Under the pieces are notes generated by a model. The model searched no databases. It was given only the letters and a program-made list of their open reading frames with translations, and was not told the DNA's origin. Of a stretch of 64,000 nt of DNA, positions 37,011-45,032 are shown in pieces. The number at the start of each line of letters is the position of its first letter. Position 1 is the first letter of the stretch. The position numbers were made by a program, and so were the translations under genes. The stretch is from Notoacmeibacter sp. (lineage in GTDB: Bacteria; Pseudomonadota; Alphaproteobacteria; Rhizobiales; Rhizobiaceae), in assembly GCA_019912385.1 (NCBI GenBank), contig JAIOIW010000031.1, positions 124,001-188,000 on the forward strand. The letters are read 5' to 3'.

Positions 37011-38558
37011 TCATTCGTCGTTATCGTCATCATCGTCATCGTCGGCATCGCCCCCATTGGCGCCTTCCAGGATGATGGCGTTGGAGACGAGCTGGTGAAC
37101 GGAGACGATCGCTTCGCGGTCGAAACCGTACTCCGGCAGCACCTTGGAGAACTGTGCCTTGCAGATGGCGCAGATCGCCGCCATGTGGGTGACGCCGTGG
37201 TTCTCCTGGACCTCGGCAAGCGCGCGCATGCGCGGCTGCGCACCCTTCTTGCGAATATCCATGATTTCGTCGCTCAGCAGTCCGCCGCCGCCGCCGCAGC
37301 AGAAAGTCTTCTCGCGGATCGTGTCGTCGGCCATGTCGTAGAAGTGATTGCACGTGGCCTTGATGATGTTGCGCGGAATTTCGAACTGGCCGCCCGGCTT
37401 GTCGCCCATGCGCGAGGCGCGCGCGACGTTGCAGCTGTCGTGGAAGGTGAGCCGCATGTGGTCGTTTAGCGACTTGTCGAATTTCAGCTCGCCCTTTTCG
37501 ATCAGGTCCCAGGTGAACTCGCAGATGTGCTGCGGTACCGGATAATTCGGGTCGAGGAAGTCGAACGGACCGGCAAGCGTGTTCATGAACGAATAGGCGA
37601 CACGCCAGGCATGGCCACACTCGCCGATGACGATGCGCTTGACTCCGAGGTCCTCGGCCGCCTTGCGGATGCGCAGCGAAACCTCGCGCATGGTCTCGTA
37701 GGAGCCGATGAACATGCCGAAATTGGCCGCTTCGGACGCATGGCTGGAAAGCGTCCAGCTTATGCCCGAGGCGTGGAACACCTTGGCGTAGCCCATCAGA
37801 CCTTCCATGTGCGGGGAGGCGAAGAAGTCGGCGCTCGGTGTCACCAGCAGGATGTCGGCGCCCTTTTCGTCGAGCGGCATGCGGATGGGGAGGCCGGTCT
37901 CCTCCTCCATTTCCTCTTCCAGGTCCTCCAGCGTCGCCTTCAGCGCTTTTGGCGGCAGGCCGAGATTGTTGCCGACCGTGAAAACCTTGCCGATGATCTC
38001 GTTGCAGTATTTCTGGCCGACGCCGATGGTGTCCATGATTTCGCGCGCGGCCATGGAGATTTCCGCGGTGTCAATGCCGTAGGGGCAATAGACCGAGCAA
38101 CGGCGGCACTGCGAGCACTGGTGGAAATAGCTGTACCAGTCGTCGAGCACCTCTTCGGTGAGATCCTGCGCGCCGACCAGCCATGGGGCGTACTTGCCAG
38201 CAAAGGTGAAATGACGGCGATAGACTTTGCGCAGCAGGTCCTGTCGCGCGACCGGCATGTTCTTCGGATCGCCTGTGCCCAGGAAATAGTGACACTTGTC
38301 GGTGCAGGCGCCGCATTTGACACAACTGTCGAGATAGACCTTGAGCGAGCGGTACTTGCCGAGCAGCTCGCCAAGCTTGTCGATGGCGACTTCCTTCCAG
38401 TTCTCGACCAGCTCGCCCGGGTAGCCGAGAGCCTCCTGCATCTTGTCCGTCGCCTTGTAAGGCTTGCTTTCGGCCATCGCGCCGGGGCACAGGGCCGGCA
38501 TCTCGAGCGGATCGGGAAGCGCTTCTTCCGTGTCGGAAAACGGGTGCTGGACGTCCAT
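37011..38558 (-). CDS. dsrK: DsrK, HdrD-like cytoplasmic iron-sulfur subunit
   Basis: A 515-residue protein with two [4Fe-4S] motifs (CVKCGACTDKCHYF near residue 80 and CSQCRRCSVYCP near 148) and CCG-type domains (ECGHAWR; FCCGGGGGLLSDE) that in heterodisulfide reductases bind the catalytic cluster. It is thought to handle the DsrC trisulfide or disulfide at the membrane with DsrM. The start at 38558 has AAGGA 7 bases upstream; a GTG five codons earlier is rejected. The C-terminus ends in a run of aspartates (about residues 500-515), which is unusual. Confidence 0.94.
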   Translation of the reverse strand: MDVQHPFSDTEEALPDPLEMPALCPGAMAESKPYKATDKMQEALGYPGELVENWKEVAIDKLGELLGKYRSLKVYLDSCVKCGACTDKCHYFLGTGDPKNMPVARQDLLRKVYRRHFTFAGKYAPWLVGAQDLTEEVLDDWYSYFHQCSQCRRCSVYCPYGIDTAEISMAAREIMDTIGVGQKYCNEIIGKVFTVGNNLGLPPKALKATLEDLEEEMEEETGLPIRMPLDEKGADILLVTPSADFFASPHMEGLMGYAKVFHASGISWTLSSHASEAANFGMFIGSYETMREVSLRIRKAAEDLGVKRIVIGECGHAWRVAYSFMNTLAGPFDFLDPNYPVPQHICEFTWDLIEKGELKFDKSLNDHMRLTFHDSCNVARASRMGDKPGGQFEIPRNIIKATCNHFYDMADDTIREKTFCCGGGGGLLSDEIMDIRKKGAQPRMRALAEVQENHGVTHMAAICAICKAQFSKVLPEYGFDREAIVSVHQLVSNAIILEGANGGDADDDDDDDNDE

Positions 38559-38573
38559 GTCGTTGTCCTTCAC

Positions 38574-39314
38574 TTAAGCCTTGTCCACTCGGCCGGTTTC
38601 CAGCCGCGCCGCCCATTTGGCCAGGTGACGCCGCTCGCGCGGGTTGTCGACCTGGTTGCGGGTGGGGCTGAAGAACACGCCGGGTGCGTGCAGCAGCTTC
38701 GAGAACGGGAAGATGATCATCAGGAGGGCCACCAGGCCGAGATGGATCAGCAGAGGCGCGTCCGCCGGCAGCGGCTGGATATCGAAGCGCATCAGGCCGA
38801 GGAAGAAGGCCTTGACCGCGACGATATCCGTATGGGCGACGAATTTCATCGCCAGGCCGCTGGCTCCGATCAGCACAAGGAGGAGAAGCATCAGGTGATC
38901 GGAGGGGGCAGAGATGTAACGTACGCGCGGGACGATGATCCGGCGCACCCACAGGCCGACCAGGCCGGCCACCATGGCAAAGCCCGCATAGACGCCAAAG
39001 GGCTGGACCAGCGCGATCACCGTCCACACCGGCTGCTGGAAATAACGGAAGTGCCGCAACAGCACCACCGCCAGGGCGGCGTGGAACAGGAAGCCGAAAG
39101 CCCAGATCCACTTGTTGGACTTGAACAGGCTTTCGAACACCAGCACTTCACGCGCCATGCGCACGACCACGCCCGATCGGGTGACGGGAGCAGGCGTCGT
39201 GGGGATCTTCAGCGGCGCCGGCGTGGCGGCATATTGCCAGATCCGGTAGCCGAGGCCGGCCACAAGAACCAGCGTCGCCACATAGAACAGAAGCGCATAA
39301 GCCATCGTGAGCAC
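38574..39314 (-). CDS. dsrM: DsrM, NarI-like membrane cytochrome b subunit
   Basis: A 246-residue protein with about six transmembrane helices, of the nitrate-reductase gamma type that binds heme b through histidines (WAFGFLFHAALAVVLLRHFRYF; LIHLGLVALLMIIFPFSKLLH). It anchors DsrK and exchanges electrons with quinone. The GTG at 39314 has AGGGGG 8 bases upstream; the ATG three codons later is an alternative. It lies between dsrC and dsrK, as in other dsr operons. Confidence 0.92.
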   Translation of the reverse strand: MLTMAYALLFYVATLVLVAGLGYRIWQYAATPAPLKIPTTPAPVTRSGVVVRMAREVLVFESLFKSNKWIWAFGFLFHAALAVVLLRHFRYFQQPVWTVIALVQPFGVYAGFAMVAGLVGLWVRRIIVPRVRYISAPSDHLMLLLLVLIGASGLAMKFVAHTDIVAVKAFFLGLMRFDIQPLPADAPLLIHLGLVALLMIIFPFSKLLHAPGVFFSPTRNQVDNPRERRHLAKWAARLETGRVDKA

Positions 39315-39389
39315 GGCGGTTACCCCCTGCCTGAACGTTTCGTCACAATATCGTGCCGGTGGTCCCGGCCCGTTCGGTGAATGCGCGAA

Positions 39390-39722
39390 TCAGACGCAGC
39401 CGGTCGGCTTCGGCAGACCGGCGATCTTGCACGCCTGCTTTGCCGGGCCATAGGGGAACAGCTCGTAGAGATACTTGTTCGATGCCTTTTCAGGCCCCAT
39501 CGTCTTCTTCAGCGCCTTGGTCAGCACTCGGATGGCCGGCGCGATCTGGTACTCGTCGTAGTAATCGCGCAGGAAGTTGACGACTTCCCAATGCTCGTCA
39601 GTCATGTCGATGTCCTCGTCCTTGGCGATCATTTCCGCCAATTCCGGGTTCCATGACGAGAGGTCGGTCAGGTAGCCTTCCTCGTCGTGAGCAATGTCTT
39701 GTCCTTTGAAGTTATAACCCAT
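39390..39722 (-). CDS. dsrC: DsrC, sulfur carrier with two C-terminal cysteines
   Basis: A 110-residue protein (MGYNFKGQDIAHDEEGYL). The C-terminal arm reads KQACKIAGLPKPTGCV: the two cysteines are ten residues apart and the last is the penultimate residue, as in bona fide DsrC. It carries persulfide from DsrEFH to DsrAB and emerges as a trisulfide processed by DsrMK. GGAGGAG precedes the ATG at 39722. A small hairpin lies just upstream at the end of dsrH. Confidence 0.96.
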   Translation of the reverse strand: MGYNFKGQDIAHDEEGYLTDLSSWNPELAEMIAKDEDIDMTDEHWEVVNFLRDYYDEYQIAPAIRVLTKALKKTMGPEKASNKYLYELFPYGPAKQACKIAGLPKPTGCV

Positions 39723-39754
39723 CTTCTCCTCCTGGATCTCAAGGGTTGCGTCAG

Positions 39755-39771
39755 CCTGGCTCAAAGCCAGG
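39755..39771 (-). promoter_or_regulatory. Stem-loop at the dsrH end, before dsrC
   Basis: CCTGGCT (39755-39761) and AGCCAGG (39765-39771) pair around a 3-base loop. It overlaps the last codons of dsrH and ends about 33 bases before the dsrC start. It could set a separate mRNA end for the dsrC message, which is known to be made in excess in other sulfur oxidisers. That role is inferred. Confidence 0.45.
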
Positions 39772-40069
39772 ATTGGGTGCGGTCGTGTGTGGCCGCCAGT
39801 TCGACAAACCCGCCGTAGTCGACGGTCTCGACGCCGGTTGCAAGTGTCTCGCCGTTCATGCCGCGCGCAGCGGCGTCCGGGCCGAGAACATAGACCTTGC
39901 ATTGGGCGAGCGAGGCTTCAATGGCCGTGGCGGCCGCGGTTCCCTTGCGGGCGGCAACCACGCCGTCCTCGATCAGGATGACCGCATCTCCGGGCAGGCA
40001 GTGTGCCAGGCAACTTGTCAGGCTCGTCCCGTCGAAAGGCGACTTGTTCACGGTGTGCAATGTGGACAT
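39761..40069 (-). CDS. dsrH: DsrH, subunit of the DsrEFH sulfurtransferase
   Basis: A 102-residue TusB-like protein. Cys20 in TSCLAHCLPGDAVILIEDGV is the conserved cysteine of DsrH; Cys24 is additional. It forms the DsrE2F2H2-type hexamer that accepts sulfur from TusA and loads DsrC. It lies 17 bases after dsrF. GGAGGC lies just before the ATG. Confidence 0.92.
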   Translation of the reverse strand: MSTLHTVNKSPFDGTSLTSCLAHCLPGDAVILIEDGVVAARKGTAAATAIEASLAQCKVYVLGPDAAARGMNGETLATGVETVDYGGFVELAATHDRTQSWL

Positions 40070-40086
40070 CGATTGCCTCCTTTCGC

Positions 40087-40491
40087 TCAGAAGCTCAATA
40101 TCACGTCCTGCTCGGACATGATTTTTGCCATTTCGGACCGGTTCACCACAATGATGGAGGTCAAGTCGTCCTCATCATCGGTGTCATGGGTGAGTTCCAT
40201 CAGGTCGTCGACCGTCAATCCGCGCTCGTCCAGCGATTCCTGCTCGACATAGAGCTTGCGCACGTCGTAGTCGCCGAGCGCGCGGTAGGTGTTGGAGAAG
40301 TTCTTTGTGGCAATGCCCTTCGTGTCCTGTCCCTTGACGATCTGGAATACGCCGTCGTCGAGAAAGGCCAGGCTGACATCCTGCTCGAAGGCCGCGCCGA
40401 TCAGCACGACTTCAAGGGACTCCAGCGCATAGATGCTGCCGTGCGGCGCCTTGCGGTTCACGTAGAGAAATTTCCTGGCTTCGTCGCTCAC
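40087..40491 (-). CDS. dsrF: DsrF, subunit of the DsrEFH sulfurtransferase
   Basis: A 134-residue TusC-like protein (FLYVNRKAPHGSIYALESLE; GAAFEQDVSLAFLDDGVFQI). It has no cysteine, so it is a structural member of the hexamer with DsrE and DsrH. It starts 10 bases after the dsrE stop and is followed by dsrH. Confidence 0.92.
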   Translation of the reverse strand: MSDEARKFLYVNRKAPHGSIYALESLEVVLIGAAFEQDVSLAFLDDGVFQIVKGQDTKGIATKNFSNTYRALGDYDVRKLYVEQESLDERGLTVDDLMELTHDTDDEDDLTSIIVVNRSEMAKIMSEQDVILSF

Positions 40492-40501
40492 TGGTCTGCC
40501 C

Positions 40502-40894
40502 TCAGTCGCCGAATGTCACGAGACGGTCGGCCTGGATGCCGGCGTCGATCAATTGTCCCAGCCCCGAGATGCGGAAGCCCTCGGCAATGTTGTCGGCGTC
40601 CTTGCCCTGTCGCTTCGCTTCGTTCTCGTCGAGGATGCCGCGGCGTTGCGCGGCGGCGATGCAGACCACCATGTCGAGGCCATGGGCCTTGCCGAGCTCG
40701 CTCCAGTTGCGCTGCACGTTACGCTCGTCCTGTGGCGGTACGGTCAGCCGCGTGGCGTTGTTGACGCCGTCGTGGTAGAAGAACACGCGCTCGATTTCGT
40801 GCCCGGCCTCGAGTGCCGCCTTGGTGAACTGGTAGGCCGTATCCGACGCCTGATGCGTGTAGGGCCCTTCATTGACGACGATGGCAAACTTCAA
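40502..40894 (-). CDS. dsrE: DsrE, catalytic subunit of the DsrEFH sulfurtransferase
   Basis: A 130-residue TusD-like protein. Cys78 in DMVVCIAAAQRRGI is at the exact position of the essential cysteine of characterised DsrE. It accepts persulfide from TusA and passes it to DsrC. DsrEFH is restricted to sulfur oxidisers and separates this system from sulfate reducers. The gene follows dsrB after 64 bases that contain a strong hairpin. Confidence 0.94.
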   Translation of the reverse strand: MKFAIVVNEGPYTHQASDTAYQFTKAALEAGHEIERVFFYHDGVNNATRLTVPPQDERNVQRNWSELGKAHGLDMVVCIAAAQRRGILDENEAKRQGKDADNIAEGFRISGLGQLIDAGIQADRLVTFGD

Positions 40895-40921
40895 CTCTTG
40901 ATCTCCGTATTCGTTTCCCCC

Positions 40922-40945
40922 GGCCAGCCGCCGGTGCGGCTGGCC
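40922..40945 (-). promoter_or_regulatory. Stem-loop between dsrB and dsrE
   Basis: GGCCAGCCGC (40922-40931) pairs perfectly with GCGGCTGGCC (40936-40945) around a 4-base loop. It lies between the dsrB stop and the dsrE start and has no T-run. It probably protects the dsrAB part of the transcript or reduces downstream transcription. Confidence 0.7.
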
Positions 40946-40958
40946 ATGGTTTGCGCAA

Positions 40959-42050
40959 TCAGAAGTGAATATGGGTCGACATGTTCATGTTGTGGCGCGA
41001 GCCCGTCCATGTGTCGATGTGGTGCTTGGTGAAGGCCAGACCGGTCAGCTCGAAGAAGCGCGGCCAGCCGATGCGTTCGATCCATTCGCCCATGCGCTCC
41101 CAGTCCTTCGCGTTGTCCTTGTAGGCATAGAGGATCTTGCGGACGACTTCGGCGACCTCCGGCCAGCGCGGCGCGTTGTTGGGCAGGTTGGCGACCACGA
41201 GCTTGTGGAAGGCCGGCTTGGATCGGGCGTTGGAATGCTTGCCGCCGACCCACACCGCGATCTTGGTGGAATCCGCGCCGTTGATCTGCATCGGCGGGCA
41301 GGGCGGGTAGCAGGCGCCGCAGCAAACGCATTTCTGCTCGTCGACCTCCAGCGATGGCTTGCCGTTGACAATTGCCGGGCGGATGGCAGCCACCGGGCAG
41401 CGTGCCACGACGGCCGGGCGCTCGCAGACATTGGCGACGAGGTCGTGATTGATCTTCGGCGGCTTGGTGTACTGCACGTTGATGGCGATGTCGCCCTGGC
41501 CGCCGCAGTTGATCTGGCAGCACGAGGTGGTGATGCGAACGCGGTTCGGCATCTCCTCCTTGATGAACTCCTCGTGCATCATGTCCATCAGGCTCTTGAC
41601 CACGCCCGAGGCGTCGGTGCCTGGAATGTCGCAGTGCAGCCAGCCCTGCGTGTGCGAGATCATGGAGACGGAATTGCCGGTTCCACCGACGGGATAGCCC
41701 TTTTCGCCGAGAGCCTTGATGATGGCGGGGACCTTTTCGAACGAACCGACCATGAACTCGATGTTGGAGCGGGTCGTGAACCGGACGAAGCCATCGCCCT
41801 GGGTGTCGGCGATGTCGCACAGATCGCGGATCGTATAGACGTCCATCTGGCGCTGGGTTCCCGCGCGAACGGTCCAGATCTCGTCTCCGCTCTTGGAAAC
41901 GTGATGCAGAACACCGGGACGCGGGCGATCGTGGTAGGCCCAATTCCCGTAGTTCTTCTTCATGACGGGGTGCATGTACTGGAACGGATCGGGCACACCG
42001 TGCTCGTCGGGCAGACGCGGCTTCTTCGTTGCAACCTTGGCTTCAGTCAT
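40959..42050 (-). CDS. dsrB: Reverse dissimilatory sulfite reductase beta subunit DsrB
   Basis: A 363-residue subunit. The siroheme-[4Fe-4S] cysteines lie in GWLHCDIPG (Cys140) and TSCCQINCGGQ (Cys177, 178, 182). A ferredoxin insert follows with ARCPVAAI and CVCCGACYPPCPP (Cys241, 244, 247). With DsrA it makes the alpha2beta2 enzyme that oxidises DsrC-bound sulfur to sulfite. GGGAGGAGAG precedes the ATG. It is separated from dsrA by 120 bases with two hairpins. Confidence 0.95.
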   Translation of the reverse strand: MTEAKVATKKPRLPDEHGVPDPFQYMHPVMKKNYGNWAYHDRPRPGVLHHVSKSGDEIWTVRAGTQRQMDVYTIRDLCDIADTQGDGFVRFTTRSNIEFMVGSFEKVPAIIKALGEKGYPVGGTGNSVSMISHTQGWLHCDIPGTDASGVVKSLMDMMHEEFIKEEMPNRVRITTSCCQINCGGQGDIAINVQYTKPPKINHDLVANVCERPAVVARCPVAAIRPAIVNGKPSLEVDEQKCVCCGACYPPCPPMQINGADSTKIAVWVGGKHSNARSKPAFHKLVVANLPNNAPRWPEVAEVVRKILYAYKDNAKDWERMGEWIERIGWPRFFELTGLAFTKHHIDTWTGSRHNMNMSTHIHF

Positions 42051-42074
42051 CGTCGATCTCTCCTCCCTGGAGGC

Positions 42075-42117
42075 GAATGGGCAAAATCATCACGTGGGGC
42101 GGGATTTTGCCCCATTC
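42075..42117 (-). promoter_or_regulatory. Stem-loop 2 in the dsrA-dsrB spacer
   Basis: GAATGGGCAAAATC (42075-42088) pairs with GATTTTGCCCCATTC (42103-42117), leaving a single extra base in the right arm. It lies about 25 bases before the dsrB start on the minus strand. Such a long spacer with two stems inside dsrAB is unusual, as the subunits are needed in equal amounts. Confidence 0.7.
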
Positions 42118-42135
42118 GGCCGGCTCGGCCTTGCG

Positions 42136-42162
42136 CGGCGGGCAGCACCATGCGGCCCGCCG
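42136..42162 (-). promoter_or_regulatory. Stem-loop 1 in the dsrA-dsrB spacer
   Basis: CGGCGGGC (42136-42143) pairs with GCCCGCCG (42155-42162) around an 11-base loop; further imperfect pairing extends the outer end. It begins a few bases after the dsrA stop. Followed by the second stem at 42075-42117. Confidence 0.65.
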
Positions 42163-42170
42163 GCGCGAAA

Positions 42171-43439
42171 CTATTCGGCAGCTTCGGTGCGCGCCTTGCG
42201 TTCGAAATATTTTTCCGCTTCCTCGGTGAAGTCGTCGGTGCGCACGTAGCTGGATGTGCGCGGATGCTTCACCATGTTGGGATCCGGGTTGACGCCGATC
42301 GCCTCGAGGAAAGCGGGCATGCCGATGCGATCAATGGTCTCGCCGATACGCTCGTGTTCCAGCGCGTTTTCCGCGAAGAATTCCATCACGGTGCGTGCCA
42401 GTTCCACGAGGTTCTCGTAGTCCTCATCCGTATCGAGCGGCAGGAAGGGAATGACCACGGTACCCATCAGATCGCCGACCTTCAGCGAACGCTTGCCGCC
42501 GATCAGGATCGATGCGCCACGCTCGTCGCCCGGCGACAACGCCTTTTTCATGACGTTGAGGCAATGCATGCAGCGCACGCAGCTCTTGTTGTCGACCTCT
42601 AGCGTGTCGTCGTCGTTGAGGCTGAGCGCGCGAGTCGGGCACATGGAGATGACCGAGTCGATCATGTATTTGCGACCGACCTCGCCGACATAGGCCTTAA
42701 CCTCGTCCTGGTCGACCTTCATGTCGTCTTTCCAGGTGCCGATCACCGCGAAATCGGCGCGATGGATTGCGTTGACGCAATCGTTCGGGCAGCCCGAGAA
42801 CTTGAATTTGAACTTGTAGGGGAAAGCCGGCCGGTGCATCTCGTCGAGGAATTCGTTGATGACCGAGCGGTGCGCCTTGATCTCGTCATACATGCTCACT
42901 TCGCAGCGCGCGTGACCGACGCAGCTCATCGATGTGCGCAGGGCAGGACCCGCACCGCCGAGGTCGAAGCCGATATCGTTCAGCGCATCGAAGGCACGCT
43001 GTGTGTTTTCAGTCGACGTGCCCTGGAACATGATGTCGCCGGACTGGCCGTGGAAGGCGATCAGGCCCGAGCCGTGTTCCTCCCAGATGTCGCACATCTG
43101 GCGCAGGATGTCGGTTGTATAGTGAAGGCCGGCCGGCGGTTGGACGCGCAGCGTGTGGAATTCCTTGGATTCGGGAAACTTGTCCGCCACTTCGGAGAAG
43201 CGCGGGATAATGCCGCCGCCATAACCGAAGACCGAAACGGTGCCGCCTTTCCAGTAGCCGAGGCGGTTGGTGTAGGAGTGCTCCAACTGGCCGAGCAGAT
43301 CGTTCATCATGCCGGCGTATTTCTTGCCCTTGGAATCGCGCAGCCGCTTCAGGCCGGTCACGAAACTCGGCCACGGACCGTCCTCGAGCTGGTCGAGATT
43401 CGGCGTGGAATGAACCTTTCTGGTTTCTTCTGCAGACAT
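42171..43439 (-). CDS. dsrA: Reverse dissimilatory sulfite reductase alpha subunit DsrA
   Basis: A 422-residue catalytic subunit. Cys173 and Cys179 (SCVGHARCE) with Cys217 and Cys221 (SGCPNDCVN) bind the siroheme-coupled [4Fe-4S] cluster. The ferredoxin domain has Cys267, 287, 290 and 293 (MCPTRAL; CVRCMHCL). Together with DsrEFH, DsrL and DsrN in the operon these features place it in the oxidative branch. The start at 43439 has GGAGGA upstream; the open frame before it covers the promoter region. It is the first gene of a roughly 12.6-kb operon. Confidence 0.96.
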   Translation of the reverse strand: MSAEETRKVHSTPNLDQLEDGPWPSFVTGLKRLRDSKGKKYAGMMNDLLGQLEHSYTNRLGYWKGGTVSVFGYGGGIIPRFSEVADKFPESKEFHTLRVQPPAGLHYTTDILRQMCDIWEEHGSGLIAFHGQSGDIMFQGTSTENTQRAFDALNDIGFDLGGAGPALRTSMSCVGHARCEVSMYDEIKAHRSVINEFLDEMHRPAFPYKFKFKFSGCPNDCVNAIHRADFAVIGTWKDDMKVDQDEVKAYVGEVGRKYMIDSVISMCPTRALSLNDDDTLEVDNKSCVRCMHCLNVMKKALSPGDERGASILIGGKRSLKVGDLMGTVVIPFLPLDTDEDYENLVELARTVMEFFAENALEHERIGETIDRIGMPAFLEAIGVNPDPNMVKHPRTSSYVRTDDFTEEAEKYFERKARTEAAE

Positions 43440-43847
43440 GATCTTCCTCCGAAACGTTCCCCGTGGCCCAGAGCCCAGGGAGCTGGCTTTTCCGCCCTTG
43501 TGCCCTTCGGCACAGGATGCCGCAAAACACCGGGTTTTCAATATTGCCCAGACCCTCCTCCAACGCGACGGTCGGCATCCGGACAATGAACCTTGCATTC
43601 CGCATATATATGGATATTAGAATGTTTCAGAATATTCAAGCGTCATGTGCTCCCGGTGCGGCGTTTTCTCACAACCGGCCTTGATTGCCGGGCTCGCGCG
43701 ACCGACATGCACTGGAATGGCAGACGCGACGAGCGACGGAATTCTGCATGCCGACGATCGTCGCATCGCGGTCCACGAAACGGGGGGACGATATCATAAA
43801 ATTCCTCCGAACTATATGGATACCTTTGTGAAATGGAGGCACAGGCA
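43440..43847. promoter_or_regulatory. Divergent promoter region of dsrA and the TauD-like gene
   Basis: This 408-base gap holds no convincing gene. An AT-rich block at 43597-43640 contains ATAT-N8-GAAT (43608-43623), related to the ATTC-N8-GAAT site upstream of dsrE2, and a GAATATTC palindrome (43630-43637). The 10-mer TATATGGATA occurs twice, at 43607-43616 and 43813-43822, each close to one of the two divergent starts. This points to one regulator acting on both operons. Promoter -35/-10 boxes cannot be assigned with confidence. Confidence 0.5.
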
Positions 43848-44804
43848 ATGATCGCGGTTTCTCCTTCGGCGACCGACAGCCGGATAACGGGACCTGTGCA
43901 AAACGGGCCGGCCGGCAGTCCATTCGATCTCGGGGACCACGACCGGTACCGCCGCTGGCGCGACGAAAAGCTGCAGGCCGCGGCGGCGTTTGCCGGAGCC
44001 GGGTTCATAAGCCTTGAAGATCCGGCCCGCCTTTCGCCGCAGGAGCGCGATTCGATTCTGGCAGCCTGCGCCCAATCCAGCATGGCTTTCTACGAAGCGC
44101 CGGCTCTGGCGGGCGAGGAGGACGCGACGCGCCGCGCCATTGCCGGGCTCGCCCGCGGTCTAGGGCTTCGTAATTTCGAGGAACACCGCTCTGCGACAGA
44201 AGACGGCATCGTGCCGATCGAGGTCGCAGACATGGGCGGGCGCGCCGGATTCATTCCCTATTCGACACATGCGATCAATTGGCACACCGATGGCTACTAT
44301 TCCTATCGTTCTCCGACCCGGATGATTCGCTCGATGATCCTGCATTGCGTTCGTGACGCGGCCGAGGGCGGCGAAAACGGCTTTCTCGATCCCGATATCG
44401 TCTATATCCGCCTGCGCGACGCGGACCCGGCATTCATTGCCGCCCTGATGCACCCGCACGCGATGACGATCCCGTCATTCGACGATGCCGCGGGCGAGGG
44501 CCATGGCGCGGTCTCGGGCCCGGTCTTCGTGGCCATCGACAGCGCCCTGTCGATGCGCTTCACGATCAGAAAACGCAACGTGATCTGGCGCGACGACCCC
44601 GTTCTAACCGCCGCGCGGGAGAAACTGGCCGATGTTCTGGCCAACGATCCGATGATCCTGCGCAAGCGGCTCGCGCCCAACCAGGGCATCATATGCAACA
44701 ATGTCTTGCACGAACGCCGGGCCTTTACCGACAAGACAGACGAGGGCACCGGAAGGCTGCTCTACCGGGTCAGGTCCTACGACCGGCTCGGCACGACAGC
44801 CTGA
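43848..44804 (+). CDS. TauD/TfdA-fold Fe(II)/2-oxoglutarate-type oxygenase
   Basis: A 318-residue protein of the TauD superfamily. The metal-binding H-x-D is in NWHTDGYYSYR, the distal histidine in NNVLHERRAFTD, and the 2-oxoglutarate-binding arginine probably in RLLYRVRSYDR. The active site looks intact. Characterised relatives hydroxylate taurine, releasing sulfite, or other substrates. The start at 43848 has GGAGG 8 bases upstream. It is the first gene of an operon divergent from dsrA, with two small genes, cysG, mrp and DUF971, so a role in sulfur oxidation or siroheme/Fe-S supply is suggested. Its substrate is unknown. Confidence 0.75.
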   Translation: MIAVSPSATDSRITGPVQNGPAGSPFDLGDHDRYRRWRDEKLQAAAAFAGAGFISLEDPARLSPQERDSILAACAQSSMAFYEAPALAGEEDATRRAIAGLARGLGLRNFEEHRSATEDGIVPIEVADMGGRAGFIPYSTHAINWHTDGYYSYRSPTRMIRSMILHCVRDAAEGGENGFLDPDIVYIRLRDADPAFIAALMHPHAMTIPSFDDAAGEGHGAVSGPVFVAIDSALSMRFTIRKRNVIWRDDPVLTAAREKLADVLANDPMILRKRLAPNQGIICNNVLHERRAFTDKTDEGTGRLLYRVRSYDRLGTTA

Positions 44805-44822
44805 ACGCGCACGGAGGCAATC

Positions 44823-45032
44823 ATGGCCAATCTCAGCGATCTGATCATTTCGCATCCCGAGGTCTCCTCGTATGAAGACTTGGAAAAATTGGTAATCGAG
44901 GCCGCGCGCAGCGGCATGATCCTGCTCTATATGGATCTCAAGCCGGATTTTCCCGATACGCCGCGCGATTGGCAGCACCGGCTGGAAATGCTGTTCTACC
45001 GGGCCGAAATGCCGAAGAGCATGGAACGATGA
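44823..45032 (+). CDS. Small conserved-type protein of unknown function
   Basis: A 69-residue soluble protein (MANLSDLIISHPEVSSYEDL), acidic to neutral, with a predicted helix around residues 17-31, a hydrophobic strand GMILLYMDLK, and an aromatic C-terminal part with DWQHRLEMLFYRAEM. It has no cysteine, signal peptide or membrane segment. I do not recognise the family. GGAGGC precedes the ATG. The stop overlaps the next small gene by 4 bases (ATGA), so the two are coupled and probably act together. Confidence 0.7.
   Translation: MANLSDLIISHPEVSSYEDLEKLVIEAARSGMILLYMDLKPDFPDTPRDWQHRLEMLFYRAEMPKSMER

Noticed and set aside
34858-37098. A 746-codon plus-strand open frame across dsrJ and dsrL
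   Set aside because: Its product is low in recognisable structure and lies antisense to well-supported dsrJ and dsrL.
43440-43847. Possible small genes in the dsrA/oxygenase gap
   Set aside because: Frames on both strands are short, lack ribosome binding sites and overlap the AT-rich promoter block.
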